Source: Psychromonas sp. 14N.309.X.WAT.B.A12 (GTDB lineage Bacteria > Pseudomonadota > Gammaproteobacteria > Enterobacterales > Psychromonadaceae). Taken from it: a stretch of DNA of 64,000 nucleotides. The DNA lies in contig NZ_JAPNXS010000004.1 of the NCBI RefSeq assembly GCF_030397575.1, positions 62,001 to 126,000 of the forward strand, given 5' to 3'. The position numbers were made by a program, and so were the translations under genes. The notes beneath the pieces are model-generated. The model saw only the letters and a program-made list of their open reading frames with translations. It made no database searches and was not told the origin of the DNA. This document shows positions 37,257-45,911 of this stretch, piece by piece. Numbering within the stretch: the stretch's first letter is position 1; every line of letters starts with the position of its first letter.

Positions 37257-37816
37257 AGACATTATTGGTGATAGATAAAACACCTCACTTAAAGCAGTGA
37301 ACTATTTTCAGGCAGTTAAACAGTTAAGCCGTTATACCAACATCTTAACTTAGTATTTAGCCCCTGATGTTTGGTTTTCGGGGCGCTGGCTTCAGCCTGC
37401 TTGTTTTGACTTTTCCTCGTCCCCATGGTCCTTCGTGGTAATGCATCTCTATCTAAAGCGCTACATAGCATTAAGTACTGATTAATGCCTAAGCTCGTAC
37501 AGTCTGCTTTAACCTTATCAACAGTAAAAAACGGTAATATTATAGTGAGTACGCAATGGCTAATGCATTGTCTTGTTCATAATATTGAGAAGTTAAGGAA
37601 TAGTTTACATTAATCCAAGTGCTAAGCCCTTAAACCGCAATAATCCAACGTAATTAACCTCGTAAACACTCTTACAGCTCAATTTAATCAATCATTTATT
37701 GTAAAGTTAATAATCTATTTGAATCTCAAGTAAATATAAAATATTGTGTTTTTATAATTAAAATTCGTGCTGAGAATGAGAAATTCCACAGCCTCGTTGG
37801 GTTTCTAGGAGTAGTT
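37257..37816. other. 560-base gene-free stretch before the unknown 37.8-kb gene
   Basis: No gene of normal size is visible on either strand. The base composition is patchy: a G+C-richer block (about 37365-37440, with GCCCC ... GGGGC and GGCTTCAGCC self-complementary pieces) sits between very AT-rich flanks. The minus strand of that block reads as a short open stretch with basic residues (LPRRTMGTRKSQNKQAEAS), which might be the worn end of a gene, but I cannot assign it. The promoter of the unknown gene should lie near 37700-37800. Confidence 0.4.
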
Positions 37817-38617
37817 TTGGATATCGAAGAATACGTGCCTAGCATAGAGGGTACAAAAGACAAAACACATAGAGCTATTCGTGCAGCAATAGGGTTATGT
37901 CCGGCAGGTAGCGGAACATTGTTAGAAATTTTTAACATGTTATGGCAACCTCCCGCTGAAGCAAGAGCAGAAAAGTGGATTGCAGATGTTATTGATTCTC
38001 TAAATATACTCTCAGAAAAGGTAGACAACATAGAAAACCTGATAATTGATGAAGAATTTCAAAGTTTGTTAATAACCGCTAACCAGCTAGTTTTAAAGCA
38101 TCATCAGATCGAAAAAATTAAATTTTTTAGTAATGCTGTAGTTAATAGTCTTACAACACCAACTTTGAGTTATGACAAAAAAATTATCTTTATGAACCTT
38201 ATTGATGAACTAACTGTATCGCATATTAAAATTCTTGAAATGTTACGGAATGGAATTATTTGGGGGGTTGATAAGGAAACAACAGAGTCTCGTTATACTT
38301 ACTATTTATCTAGGGAGTTATTTAAACTAAAGCCTGATTTAGTGGGAGAAAGTTTGTTTGTTAAAAAAATTGTTCAGGATCTTTCACAGCACAATTTGTA
38401 TTTTGAATTTAAGTTACTTCTTCCTAATGTTGGTGATGTAGTTAGATCTGGCATTATTACGAATACAGATGCAGGGACAATAGGGTTAGAAATTCCAGTT
38501 TCAACCTTACCTGATAAAAAATTTGTGTTTAAGTCTAGTTTGAATGGTTTAGGGCTTGAATTTCTCAATTATATTAGTGAACTAAATCATAGTAAAAAGC
38601 CTGAGAAAGGTATTTAA
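37817..38617 (+). CDS. Unrecognised accessory protein (266 aa)
   Basis: I do not recognise a family. It starts at a TTG preceded by AGGAG at good spacing (LDIEEYVPS...). Residues about 15-50 form a Gly/Ala-rich, weakly hydrophobic segment (AIRAAIGLCPAGSGTLLEIF) followed by WQPPAEARAEKWIADV, a pattern seen in many unnamed accessory proteins where it precedes a helical bundle. Residues 55-190 are mostly helical with a coiled-coil tendency, and the last third (about 190-255) is beta-rich (FKLLLPNVGDVVRSG). No catalytic motif is visible. Codon use is AT-richer than in the neighbours, and it is bordered by gene-free DNA on both sides, so it was probably acquired. A 36-codon frame follows its stop directly (38618-38728), of doubtful status. 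Confidence 0.65.
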   Translation: MDIEEYVPSIEGTKDKTHRAIRAAIGLCPAGSGTLLEIFNMLWQPPAEARAEKWIADVIDSLNILSEKVDNIENLIIDEEFQSLLITANQLVLKHHQIEKIKFFSNAVVNSLTTPTLSYDKKIIFMNLIDELTVSHIKILEMLRNGIIWGVDKETTESRYTYYLSRELFKLKPDLVGESLFVKKIVQDLSQHNLYFEFKLLLPNVGDVVRSGIITNTDAGTIGLEIPVSTLPDKKFVFKSSLNGLGLEFLNYISELNHSKKPEKGI

Positions 38618-38841
38618 ATGAAACTTAGACAGAGGATTAGTTTTTTACTCCACATGTTAACCCCATTAGGACGGTGTTATACATTAGAAATATTACAGGT
38701 TCTGCTAAGCAGTGTTGGTCAAAAGTAGATTGTTTGCTAACTCACTTTTCAGGTGAGACAAACCATCCTATAAGCCTTCAATAAAGCTCAATCTAAATAA
38801 TGTTAATAAACAATACTTGGCTGCTTGATGCTAGTTATTTT

Positions 38842-38875
38842 AAAGTTTGCCGGCTATTAGTAGCCGGAAAACTTT
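38842..38875. terminator. Strong hairpin between the accessory gene and rsmF
   Basis: AAAGTTT-G-CCGGCTA paired with TAGCCGG-A-AAACTTT around the loop TTAG: a 14-pair stem with one mismatch, between converging genes. No long T run follows on either strand. Likely bidirectional end of transcription. Confidence 0.55.
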
Positions 38876-38906
38876 AGGTCTGATTTGAGATAGGTATTTT
38901 CAGCAG

Positions 38907-40352
38907 CTAAAAATCAAATAAGTTTTGGTCGATAATCAGGTCTCTAGGTCGGCTATTTTTAATACGATTATCTAATGATTTACCTAAACCAATGACATGC
39001 TCTTGATAGGTTAATAACACTTCACCTTTATTATTTTTTGTTTCAATGTCATGAATATCACGACCTTGATAATAAAGCTTTGCTTGTTCAGCTGTTAAAG
39101 ATACCTTGTTATTTGAAGCTTGTTGGCCATAACAAGTCGCAAACTCATGGGTTGCTCTGAAACCTGATTTACGGCCTTTACCAAACTGCTCAGCTACTTT
39201 TATGCCTAAACGAGAAAAGCGTAATTCAGTAATTAATGGGATTATATTCTCAGGGAAGATCCAAAATTCATCATCACGTTGGTAGAGAACACCACTGAAC
39301 TGATTAATTCCAAATTGAGTATTAAAGTAATCTAATAGATTTTTCTTAATGCTTGTTGGTGCAGCTTGAAAAGGAAACTTTCCTAAGCGTTTATTGGCTG
39401 GTTCACTTTCAACTAATCCTGTTTTTTGAATGGCTGCAACAAAAAATCCTTCGGTGTCGTATATTTGAGGCCAAATATGTAGAAATCCTTCTTGGGTCAA
39501 GGATTGCTCTGCGCCTTCGAATAAGTTTTCAAGCGATAAAAACTTAACTTGTTCAGGGTAGGTTTGTTGAAGTAAATGACAGACTTCTTGGTTTTCTTCC
39601 AGGCTTAATGTACAAGTTGAGTAAACCATCACACCGCCTGCTTTAAGTGCTTGAAAAGCGCTTTGTATTAGTGATTTCTGGGTCACTGCAATTGATTCAA
39701 TTGCACTTTGTTCCCAGTTCTTCATTGCATGTTTATCTTTACGCACGGTTCCTTCACCAGAGCAGGGTGCATCTAATAAAATGGCATCGAATGTATTAGG
39801 TAACCATTGACCAAACACTGCCGCATCAAAGTGTGTTAACGCGACGTTTTGGATCCCACATCGTTGTATATTGGCATGTAACATTTTGATACGACTTGAT
39901 GAGTATTCATTGGCAATCACTAAACCTTGGTGATTAGTCGCTGAAGCAAGTTGCGTTGTTTTTGAGCCGGGTGCAGCGGCGGCATCTAACAAAGTAGACT
40001 GATGGTTTGGTTGGAAGTGACTAAGCAATGCAGATACTGGCATCATGGAGCTGGCTTCTTGAATATAAAATAAACCAGCTAAGTGCTCTGCACTATTGCC
40101 CAGTGGAATTGATTCATCTTCTATCTCAATCCAAAACCCTTCTTTACACCATGGTACTGGTGTTAATGACCAATGGTGTTTGTCTGCGATAAGTTGGAAG
40201 TCTTCAATACTTATTTTAAGTGTGTTAACTCTAATAGCACGACGCAAAGGGCGTCGACATGCGTTAAGCAAATCATCGATATTTAACTGTTCAGGTAAAA
40301 TACCGATCATTTTATCGATAAAAGCTTGAGGTATAAAAGTATTGTTATCCAT
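38907..40352 (-). CDS. rsmF: 16S rRNA m5C1407 methyltransferase RsmF
   Basis: Methylates C1407 of 16S rRNA using SAM. The 481 residues carry the RsmB/RsmF fold: LDAAAAPGSKTTQLA (SAM site, about 123-137), LDAPCSGEG with Cys197 and YSTCTLSLEENQE with the nucleophile Cys247, the same number as in E. coli RsmF. A C-terminal PUA-like region follows (about 380-481). As in E. coli (yebS-yebT-yebU) it lies just downstream of letA-letB. Confidence 0.95.
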   Translation of the reverse strand: MDNNTFIPQAFIDKMIGILPEQLNIDDLLNACRRPLRRAIRVNTLKISIEDFQLIADKHHWSLTPVPWCKEGFWIEIEDESIPLGNSAEHLAGLFYIQEASSMMPVSALLSHFQPNHQSTLLDAAAAPGSKTTQLASATNHQGLVIANEYSSSRIKMLHANIQRCGIQNVALTHFDAAVFGQWLPNTFDAILLDAPCSGEGTVRKDKHAMKNWEQSAIESIAVTQKSLIQSAFQALKAGGVMVYSTCTLSLEENQEVCHLLQQTYPEQVKFLSLENLFEGAEQSLTQEGFLHIWPQIYDTEGFFVAAIQKTGLVESEPANKRLGKFPFQAAPTSIKKNLLDYFNTQFGINQFSGVLYQRDDEFWIFPENIIPLITELRFSRLGIKVAEQFGKGRKSGFRATHEFATCYGQQASNNKVSLTAEQAKLYYQGRDIHDIETKNNKGEVLLTYQEHVIGLGKSLDNRIKNSRPRDLIIDQNLFDF

Positions 40353-40368
40353 TGGGATCCTTACAAAA

Positions 40369-40387
40369 CGCGCACGATTAATGCGCG
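40369..40387 (-). repeat. Hairpin between letB and rsmF
   Basis: CGCGCA / TGCGCG stem with a seven-base loop in the 55-base space between letB and rsmF. No T run. It may reduce read-through or protect the letAB message. Confidence 0.4.
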
Positions 40388-40407
40388 CAAGATACCATAA
40401 TCTGATT

Positions 40408-43083
40408 TTAATTAGGAATGTTAAGTTTCCAATCTAACCAATCTTCATCTAATCCAGACTTTAGTTTAAAGGTTGAGTAGTTTGTTGCTGCTGGTTGTAA
40501 TGGTTTTTCATCGGTAGTACTCATGCTTATTCCACCTTTTAATAGCGAAGTTAATGAAGCGGCTTTGAGCGCGGCACCGGTTATGCCGATATCGAGGTTA
40601 AAGCCAGAGGCAGGCCAAAAAATGCTATTTTCACGAATAAGGTGTGCAAATTCAGGGTAGATGTTAATCATGATCTCTACTCCTGATGCATTGCTATTTA
40701 AGCGTTTATCTGTGACCTCTCCGATTTGTATTTGGCGATGATAGATCGGGCTACTAATGTTAGTAGAGCCAGCATTATCTGCATATAAAATGAGTGATAG
40801 TCCCACTTTATCTGCATTTAGTAGAGGGGCGGTTGTTTCGCCTTCAAATTGATTTTTTGCTGCGCCTTGCCCTGGTGCTACGTTAATGAATACGCCACTG
40901 ATCAGTGTTGAAAGGTGTTTGGCTCCGGATAATGAGATATCACTACGCACAACCCAGAAGCGACTGCCTTGCTTTGCAACCTTATCAAAATAATTATCCA
41001 TAATATCTAAGGTAACGACTACTCGGTTATTTTTATTTAGCGTCAATGCGCTAATTTCGCCTACTTCTAAGCCTTTTAACTTAACTTTATTGCCAACTTT
41101 TAAGTCAGAAGCATCGTCATAGAACAAGGTGACTTGTTTTGTGGGCTGTGTTGCATGTTGGTAATTATCATAAAGGCGGTATGTGCCATCTTGGGTTTTA
41201 TTATTTACCGCATCTGGTAGTAATTCAAGCGCAATGCCGCCCGTTGCGATGGATAAAAGTGATTGAGCGTTAACTTTAATGCCTGATAAACCGGCATCAA
41301 CGGCAAAGCCACTGACATTCCAAAAGATCGTTTGATCAGTGATTAAGTGTTTAAATTTAGGATTAATATTGATAGTGGTTTGCATCAAACTCGTATCATG
41401 CAACGTTAACTCACTGACTTCACCGATAGCGAGTTTATGATAATAAACAGGGGAACCGATACTGACAGAAGGTAACTCTTTACTTAATAATTTGACTTGT
41501 AGTGGTGTGGTAAATGCGTCTTTTCCTAATTTCGCCATCTCTTTAGAAGTATACAAATAGAAGCTATGACCTTGTTCAATAGTGCTTGTTGTTTGTTTAT
41601 CTACTGGCTTTTCATTGTATAAGGCAACACCGCCTTGAATGATATTTTGGATTGGTTTGCTATTAACTTCAACACCTTGCAAAGACGCTTTAACATTAAC
41701 GCCACTTAATAAATGAAACTTACTTTGTGAGTTAACAAGGTAATTAAATGCTTGGTTAATTTGTATTGTGACTTGTACATGCTCACTGTCGTTAGTTAAG
41801 GTTAAAGCATTAATCTGGCCAATGGTTAAGCCTTTGTATGTTACTGGGGCATTTTCACTTAACCCGTCAGCACTATCTGCTATTAAGGTAAGGCTTAGGT
41901 TATCTTGTGACTGAGGTTGATGTGATTGCACCATAAATTGTGTTTTTTGTGCTTCATCAAGATAATGCTCACCATGTGAAAAGCTGATGTAATCACCGGT
42001 AATCAAATTGCTTAAGTTCTTTATGTTAGCAAAAGACAGAGAGGCTTGCTCGACCCAAAACTCGGCACTTTCAGTGACTAGTTCACTGAAGGCAGGATTG
42101 ATGGTCGCTTCTGCAACAAACAACTGGCTGGTGGTGTCGTAACGAATATTATCAATACGTCCAATGCCGTGGCCTTTGAATAGAATGCCTGCTCTCTTAG
42201 GTAAATTATTGGTATTATTAAGCTGTAAGGTAATACTCAGCCCTTGTTTGCTGTCTGCAATATTATCAAACAATTGATATATTTGATTCTTTTCAGCAGG
42301 CTCCGAGTCATCGGGGCTATTAAACGTAATACCACCGGCAATTAAGGTGGTTAAACTATCTAGTTTAAACTCAACTCCTGAACGCGATAAATTGGCATTC
42401 AAACCACTAATATTCCAAAATTTACTCTTTTGTTTTACTAAATTGCTGTATTTTTTCTCTATAAATGCCTGGATATTGACGCGTTTGCCTGATTTATCCA
42501 ATCTGACACGTGCTATTTCACCCACTTGGATCTTCTTGAAAAATATAGGTGTGCCAATAGTGATGGAATCCGCATTCGTGCTACTTAAATTTAATAATAA
42601 TGCATTATCAGGAATAGTGATTGGCTGTTCTGCTGTTGCCATAAACTCTGTGGCATCATCACCTTCTCCGGGCAATATATTGATATAACTACCTGAGAAT
42701 AAGGTATCTAACCCCGTGATAGAGGTTAAAGAGGCTTTAGGTGATACTAACCATAATTTACTTTTCTCTTTTAGAAGGAAGGTCGCATGCGATTCAATTT
42801 CAGCGATCACGTTTACCCCATCAACTTCATCTAATTCGACTTTTTTGACGGTACCTACAATAACTCCTTTGTAACGAACTTTGGTTTTATCAACAATGAT
42901 CCCGCCAGCATTAGTAAAATGAATACTAATTTGAACATTCCGATGGGTAATGTTTTGAATTAGGATCCAAATTGCTAATACTGCTGCGATAAACGGCAAA
43001 AACCAAATCGGTGAAATTGATCTTGAAGGAGCAATGTCTGGCTGTGAAGTTGAGTCAGTGCTGGAGTTTATATTAGTTGGCAT
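40408..43083 (-). CDS. letB: Lipid-transport MCE tunnel protein LetB (YebT)
   Basis: Forms a periplasm-spanning tunnel of stacked MCE rings that carries lipids between the membranes. The 891 residues have one N-terminal membrane anchor (about 25-43) and seven MCE repeats, counted from the recurring pattern V.YKG..VG.V or its variants followed by FW-type strands (KLWLVS, KFWNIS, EFWVEQ, KFHLLS, IFWNVS, RFWVVR, IFWPAS) and the loop ending in (L/I)xxGGI. Seven rings is the LetB number (PqiB has three). It overlaps the preceding PqiA-like gene by 11 bases. Confidence 0.94.
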   Translation of the reverse strand: MPTNINSSTDSTSQPDIAPSRSISPIWFLPFIAAVLAIWILIQNITHRNVQISIHFTNAGGIIVDKTKVRYKGVIVGTVKKVELDEVDGVNVIAEIESHATFLLKEKSKLWLVSPKASLTSITGLDTLFSGSYINILPGEGDDATEFMATAEQPITIPDNALLLNLSSTNADSITIGTPIFFKKIQVGEIARVRLDKSGKRVNIQAFIEKKYSNLVKQKSKFWNISGLNANLSRSGVEFKLDSLTTLIAGGITFNSPDDSEPAEKNQIYQLFDNIADSKQGLSITLQLNNTNNLPKRAGILFKGHGIGRIDNIRYDTTSQLFVAEATINPAFSELVTESAEFWVEQASLSFANIKNLSNLITGDYISFSHGEHYLDEAQKTQFMVQSHQPQSQDNLSLTLIADSADGLSENAPVTYKGLTIGQINALTLTNDSEHVQVTIQINQAFNYLVNSQSKFHLLSGVNVKASLQGVEVNSKPIQNIIQGGVALYNEKPVDKQTTSTIEQGHSFYLYTSKEMAKLGKDAFTTPLQVKLLSKELPSVSIGSPVYYHKLAIGEVSELTLHDTSLMQTTININPKFKHLITDQTIFWNVSGFAVDAGLSGIKVNAQSLLSIATGGIALELLPDAVNNKTQDGTYRLYDNYQHATQPTKQVTLFYDDASDLKVGNKVKLKGLEVGEISALTLNKNNRVVVTLDIMDNYFDKVAKQGSRFWVVRSDISLSGAKHLSTLISGVFINVAPGQGAAKNQFEGETTAPLLNADKVGLSLILYADNAGSTNISSPIYHRQIQIGEVTDKRLNSNASGVEIMINIYPEFAHLIRENSIFWPASGFNLDIGITGAALKAASLTSLLKGGISMSTTDEKPLQPAATNYSTFKLKSGLDEDWLDWKLNIPN

Positions 43084-43705
43084 CGAGGTTAGCGTCCCAT
43101 ATTAAGCGAGTATCGAAACTTTGTGCTGCGAATAAGGTAGTGATCACTACCACAGTAAAAGAGGTTGCGGCAATTCCAGGGTATACAGATAAAAAGTTAC
43201 CTTTATCAAATACGGCCATCATAATTGAAATAACAAACAGATCGAGAATTGACCAGCGTCCTATCCAATCGACAATAGTATAGGCAAGAAGTTGCGTTTT
43301 AGGGTTTATCTTCCATTTGAAATGAGCGGCTAAAGATATCACAGCTAAAGCAATGATTTTTAGTACGGGCACTAGCATTGAAGCGACGAATACTATAATC
43401 GCGATACCAGTCATTCCTGTAGATACTAAGGTCATGATGCCAGAAAAAATGGTGTCTGGATAAGCTTCATTGTTTTTGAGTAAATACGTTATTGGATAAA
43501 TGTTAGCGGGAAAGATAAAAATAAACGCAATGCATAATAATGCCCAGGTTTTTTGGATACTGTGCTTCGTTCTCACTGAAATAGGGGTGCCACAATGCGG
43601 ACAGTGTGTTTTATTTAGGCTAATGGATGACGCTCGATCACACACTTTACATAGCTGTGTGTCTTGCTGAATCGCACTTAAGCCACTTTTTAATGGTTTA
43701 TTCAT
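43073..43705 (-). CDS. LetA C-terminal half (PqiA-like membrane protein)
   Basis: 210-residue inner-membrane protein equal to the second PqiA domain of E. coli LetA (YebS): a zinc-ribbon-like CKVCDR ... CPHCGTPIS motif, then RTKHSIQKTWALL and about four membrane segments, with DTIFSGIMTLVSTGM, LVPVLKIIAL and the closing VDWIGRWSILDLFVISIMMAVF. Start at MNKPLKSG, which overlaps the upstream half by 8 bases (AATGAATAA), so the two are co-translated. It overlaps letB by 11 bases. It partners the LetB tunnel at the inner membrane. Confidence 0.88.
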   Translation of the reverse strand: MNKPLKSGLSAIQQDTQLCKVCDRASSISLNKTHCPHCGTPISVRTKHSIQKTWALLCIAFIFIFPANIYPITYLLKNNEAYPDTIFSGIMTLVSTGMTGIAIIVFVASMLVPVLKIIALAVISLAAHFKWKINPKTQLLAYTIVDWIGRWSILDLFVISIMMAVFDKGNFLSVYPGIAATSFTVVVITTLFAAQSFDTRLIWDANLDAN

Positions 43706-44291
43706 TGGTAAAGAAGTCCCAATAATAAGCATTGCTGTATTCACATATCATACTCATGTTAAGAATTAACAAAGCGACTAAAAAGAATAGTCCATTATCG
43801 TAGTAGAGATCTGCATAACTATTTAGTTTGAACAGGGCGACCATGAAGCTGACGATGTAGACTTCTAACATAGACCAGTGAATGAGTAGACTGGTCATTT
43901 TAAGCACTGGACTTAATAAGTGAGGGCGCTTATTTAATACAATACAAGCGCTGCTAAAACACATACAAGCCGCAAGTAGCACAGGGGCGACTACGGCACA
44001 AAAAATAACTACAAAAGCGACAATAGGCGCAAAATCTATTAATAATAATGCCCCTTGTAATAAGTTAGTTTGTTCAGTCACTCCGAGTAAATGCACGGAA
44101 ACTAAAGAGAATGAAAAAGCGGGAGGAGCAAGTAATAATGCCGTGAGTGCTAAGGCTAATATTTTCTTGGCATTAGCGGCTTTCGCTTTATACAAAGTGT
44201 GTTGACAACGAGCACATTTGGCAACATAACCCTTTGTTAAAACAGGGCGTTCTGAAACTAGGTCGCAGTGCCTACAAATAATTGTATTCAT
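43698..44291 (-). CDS. LetA N-terminal half (PqiA-like membrane protein)
   Basis: 197-residue inner-membrane protein equal to the first PqiA domain of LetA: a zinc-ribbon pair CRHCDLVSE ... CARCQHTLY, then about four membrane segments, with the domain's end motif reduced to IHWSMLEVYIVSFMVALFK. In E. coli, LetA is one 427-residue protein; here it is two overlapping genes. Each half is complete as a domain and starts normally, so this looks like a stable split rather than a fresh frameshift. Confidence 0.88.
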   Translation of the reverse strand: MNTIICRHCDLVSERPVLTKGYVAKCARCQHTLYKAKAANAKKILALALTALLLAPPAFSFSLVSVHLLGVTEQTNLLQGALLLIDFAPIVAFVVIFCAVVAPVLLAACMCFSSACIVLNKRPHLLSPVLKMTSLLIHWSMLEVYIVSFMVALFKLNSYADLYYDNGLFFLVALLILNMSMICEYSNAYYWDFFTNE

Positions 44292-44377
44292 ACTTACTTA
44301 TCAGTAATTTGAGATACTGAATAAGATAGCAAACTAAATATAAGATGACAAAATTTGCATTCTTAAAGTACAAGTAG

Positions 44378-44397
44378 TACTGTATGTATACCCATGT
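44378..44397 (+). promoter_or_regulatory. Possible degenerate LexA box before yebG
   Basis: TACTGTATGTATAC matches the left 14 bases of the SOS consensus well (CTGT at 44380-44383), but the right half (CCATGT) does not contain ACAG. It lies 85 bases before yebG, whose E. coli homologue is LexA-controlled. Confidence 0.3.
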
Positions 44398-44481
44398 TAT
44401 TTTGCTGTGTCCATATTGACTACAGAATTAAAGTGAGTATGGGCATAAACCATCTTTAATTGTTATAACAAAGAGGCCACC

Positions 44482-44745
44482 GTGGCAGTCATCATTAAAT
44501 ACATTGTAGAAAGAAAGGGTGTTGAAAAAATGACCTTTACCAGTAAGAAAGAAGCCGATGCATACGATAAGATGCTAGATAGCGCTGATCAAATCGCATT
44601 ATTTCTAAGTGATAGTCCAGTCTCATTGGATGATCAGCAACTGGAAGAGCTAGGTCTATACATAGCGAGTAATAAAGACATAGTACAAAGCCTATTCAAA
44701 GGCAATAACTTTGGTACTGAAAAGGCTTCTGAAGCAGAAGATTAA
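44482..44745 (+). CDS. yebG: DNA damage-inducible protein YebG
   Basis: Small SOS-linked protein whose molecular role is not settled. The 87 residues start MAVIIKYIVERKGVEKMTFT and keep FTSKKEADAYDKMLDSAD, the YebG hallmark, with SPVSLDDQQLEELGLYIASN-type helices and an acidic tail. The start codon is a GTG-independent ATG-less frame in which GTG at 44482 (GTGGCAGTC) serves as start, preceded by AAAGAGG. It stands alone. Confidence 0.93.
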   Translation: MAVIIKYIVERKGVEKMTFTSKKEADAYDKMLDSADQIALFLSDSPVSLDDQQLEELGLYIASNKDIVQSLFKGNNFGTEKASEAED

Positions 44746-44782
44746 TCGGTATTTGATGAGTTAAATATCAACCTCTGATTTA

Positions 44783-45664
44783 TCAAACAAGCTTACTTGT
44801 AAAGCCCAATTTTGTTTTTATTTTTTCATAACACTTTTTGACTATGACATTTAAAGTAGCAGATAGACCCGCTTCTCTAATAGAGTAATAAATCCAATCT
44901 TGAGGCTTAGGTTTTGAAAATGCGTAATATAAAATTTGCTTTGCGAGTCTTTTTTTATATTTATGCTCACCCAACCAATGACGATGTTTCTTAATCGCTG
45001 TTAGTCTAGACTCATAGTTTTCAATATTAAGTTTAGTTAAGCTACTTATTATTCCACTGTGGTTACCTTGTCGATAATAAAATAAAGGTTGATGTAAATA
45101 GTGAATTTTACCGACCTGATTAAGTCGTATATAGATATCCCAATCTACTCCACACTTTAGCGTTTCATCAAAGAGCAAAGGAAGTATTGCTGCTTTAGAA
45201 ACAATCAGCCCTGACGTGCCACAATATAGATTACCTAGTCGGAGCTGTTTATCTTCTACAAATTCACCGACATTCGGTTGATGTATTTTTCCTGTCTCTA
45301 AATGCTCTAGTGAAGATAAACATGCGATACACTTATATTTTTCAATCGCTTTTATTTGTAATTCTATTTTATTGTTAAACCAAATATCGTCGTCATCTAA
45401 ATAAGCTATCCATTCACCTTTGGCTAATTTAGTACCTTGGTTCCTAGAATAACCATTACCCATGTTTTTAGTCGATTTATGATAATGAATTCGCTTGTCT
45501 TCAAAAGCTGAAATAACAGGTAGTAGATCAGTGGTTGAACAATCATCAACAATGATAATTTCTGTAATAGGGTAGGTTTGGCTCAATACGCTTTTAATCG
45601 CGCTTTCTAAATAGTCTGGGCGGTTGTACGCAGGAATAACGGCAGAAACAGAAACATTTATCAT
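44783..45664 (-). CDS. Family 2 glycosyltransferase
   Basis: Predicted inverting GT-A transferase adding a sugar to a surface polysaccharide. Start chosen at the second ATG (INVSVSAVIPAYNRPDYL), 8 bases after GAAGG; the first ATG at 45670 lies too near it. The 293 residues show the GT2 nucleotide region (SAVIPAYNRP), IIIVDDCSTTD, the metal motif AYLDDDDIW (DDD), and the acceptor segment CGVDWDIYIRLNQVG. No other sugar genes stand beside it; the wecB-wecC-WcaJ-type set is 8 kb away. Its substrate is unknown. Confidence 0.87.
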   Translation of the reverse strand: MINVSVSAVIPAYNRPDYLESAIKSVLSQTYPITEIIIVDDCSTTDLLPVISAFEDKRIHYHKSTKNMGNGYSRNQGTKLAKGEWIAYLDDDDIWFNNKIELQIKAIEKYKCIACLSSLEHLETGKIHQPNVGEFVEDKQLRLGNLYCGTSGLIVSKAAILPLLFDETLKCGVDWDIYIRLNQVGKIHYLHQPLFYYRQGNHSGIISSLTKLNIENYESRLTAIKKHRHWLGEHKYKKRLAKQILYYAFSKPKPQDWIYYSIREAGLSATLNVIVKKCYEKIKTKLGFTSKLV

Positions 45665-45872
45665 GTGCATGACCTTCCATAAAAAACTATTCGGACATTA
45701 AACATTATTAGTATGTATCAGTCTCAATACTACCAAAAATATAAGATAAGAGCGAAGACTTAATTTATTTACTATTTCTGCGGTTAAACTTTTGCGATAA
45801 GGCTAATTCAGGCTTTTAATATGCTTATTATTTGTCTAGAATGCCTGCTCGTTTTAAATTACTAAAATACAT

Positions 45873-45893
45873 ATGCTTTTTGGTTGGAAGCAT
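45873..45893 (+). promoter_or_regulatory. Candidate thrS operator: tRNA-Thr anticodon-arm mimic
   Basis: ATGCTTT pairs with GAAGCAT (six Watson-Crick pairs and a closing T-G) around a seven-base loop TTGGTTG. In this loop, position 2 is T (like U33) and positions 3-5 are GGT, the threonine anticodon GGU. It ends 18 bases before the thrS ATG, just before the ribosome site GAGGAA. The E. coli thrS operator works this way, with a hairpin that mimics the tRNA-Thr anticodon arm. Confidence 0.5.
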
Positions 45894-45911
45894 CACTGTG
45901 AGGAAATTAGC

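Noticed and set aside
42347-42688. 113-codon plus-strand frame inside letB
   Set aside because: Lies fully within the MCE-repeat gene; composition is that of an antisense shadow.
44404-44425. CTGT ... ACAG pair before yebG as a LexA box
   Set aside because: The spacing is 13 instead of 8 bases, which does not fit LexA.
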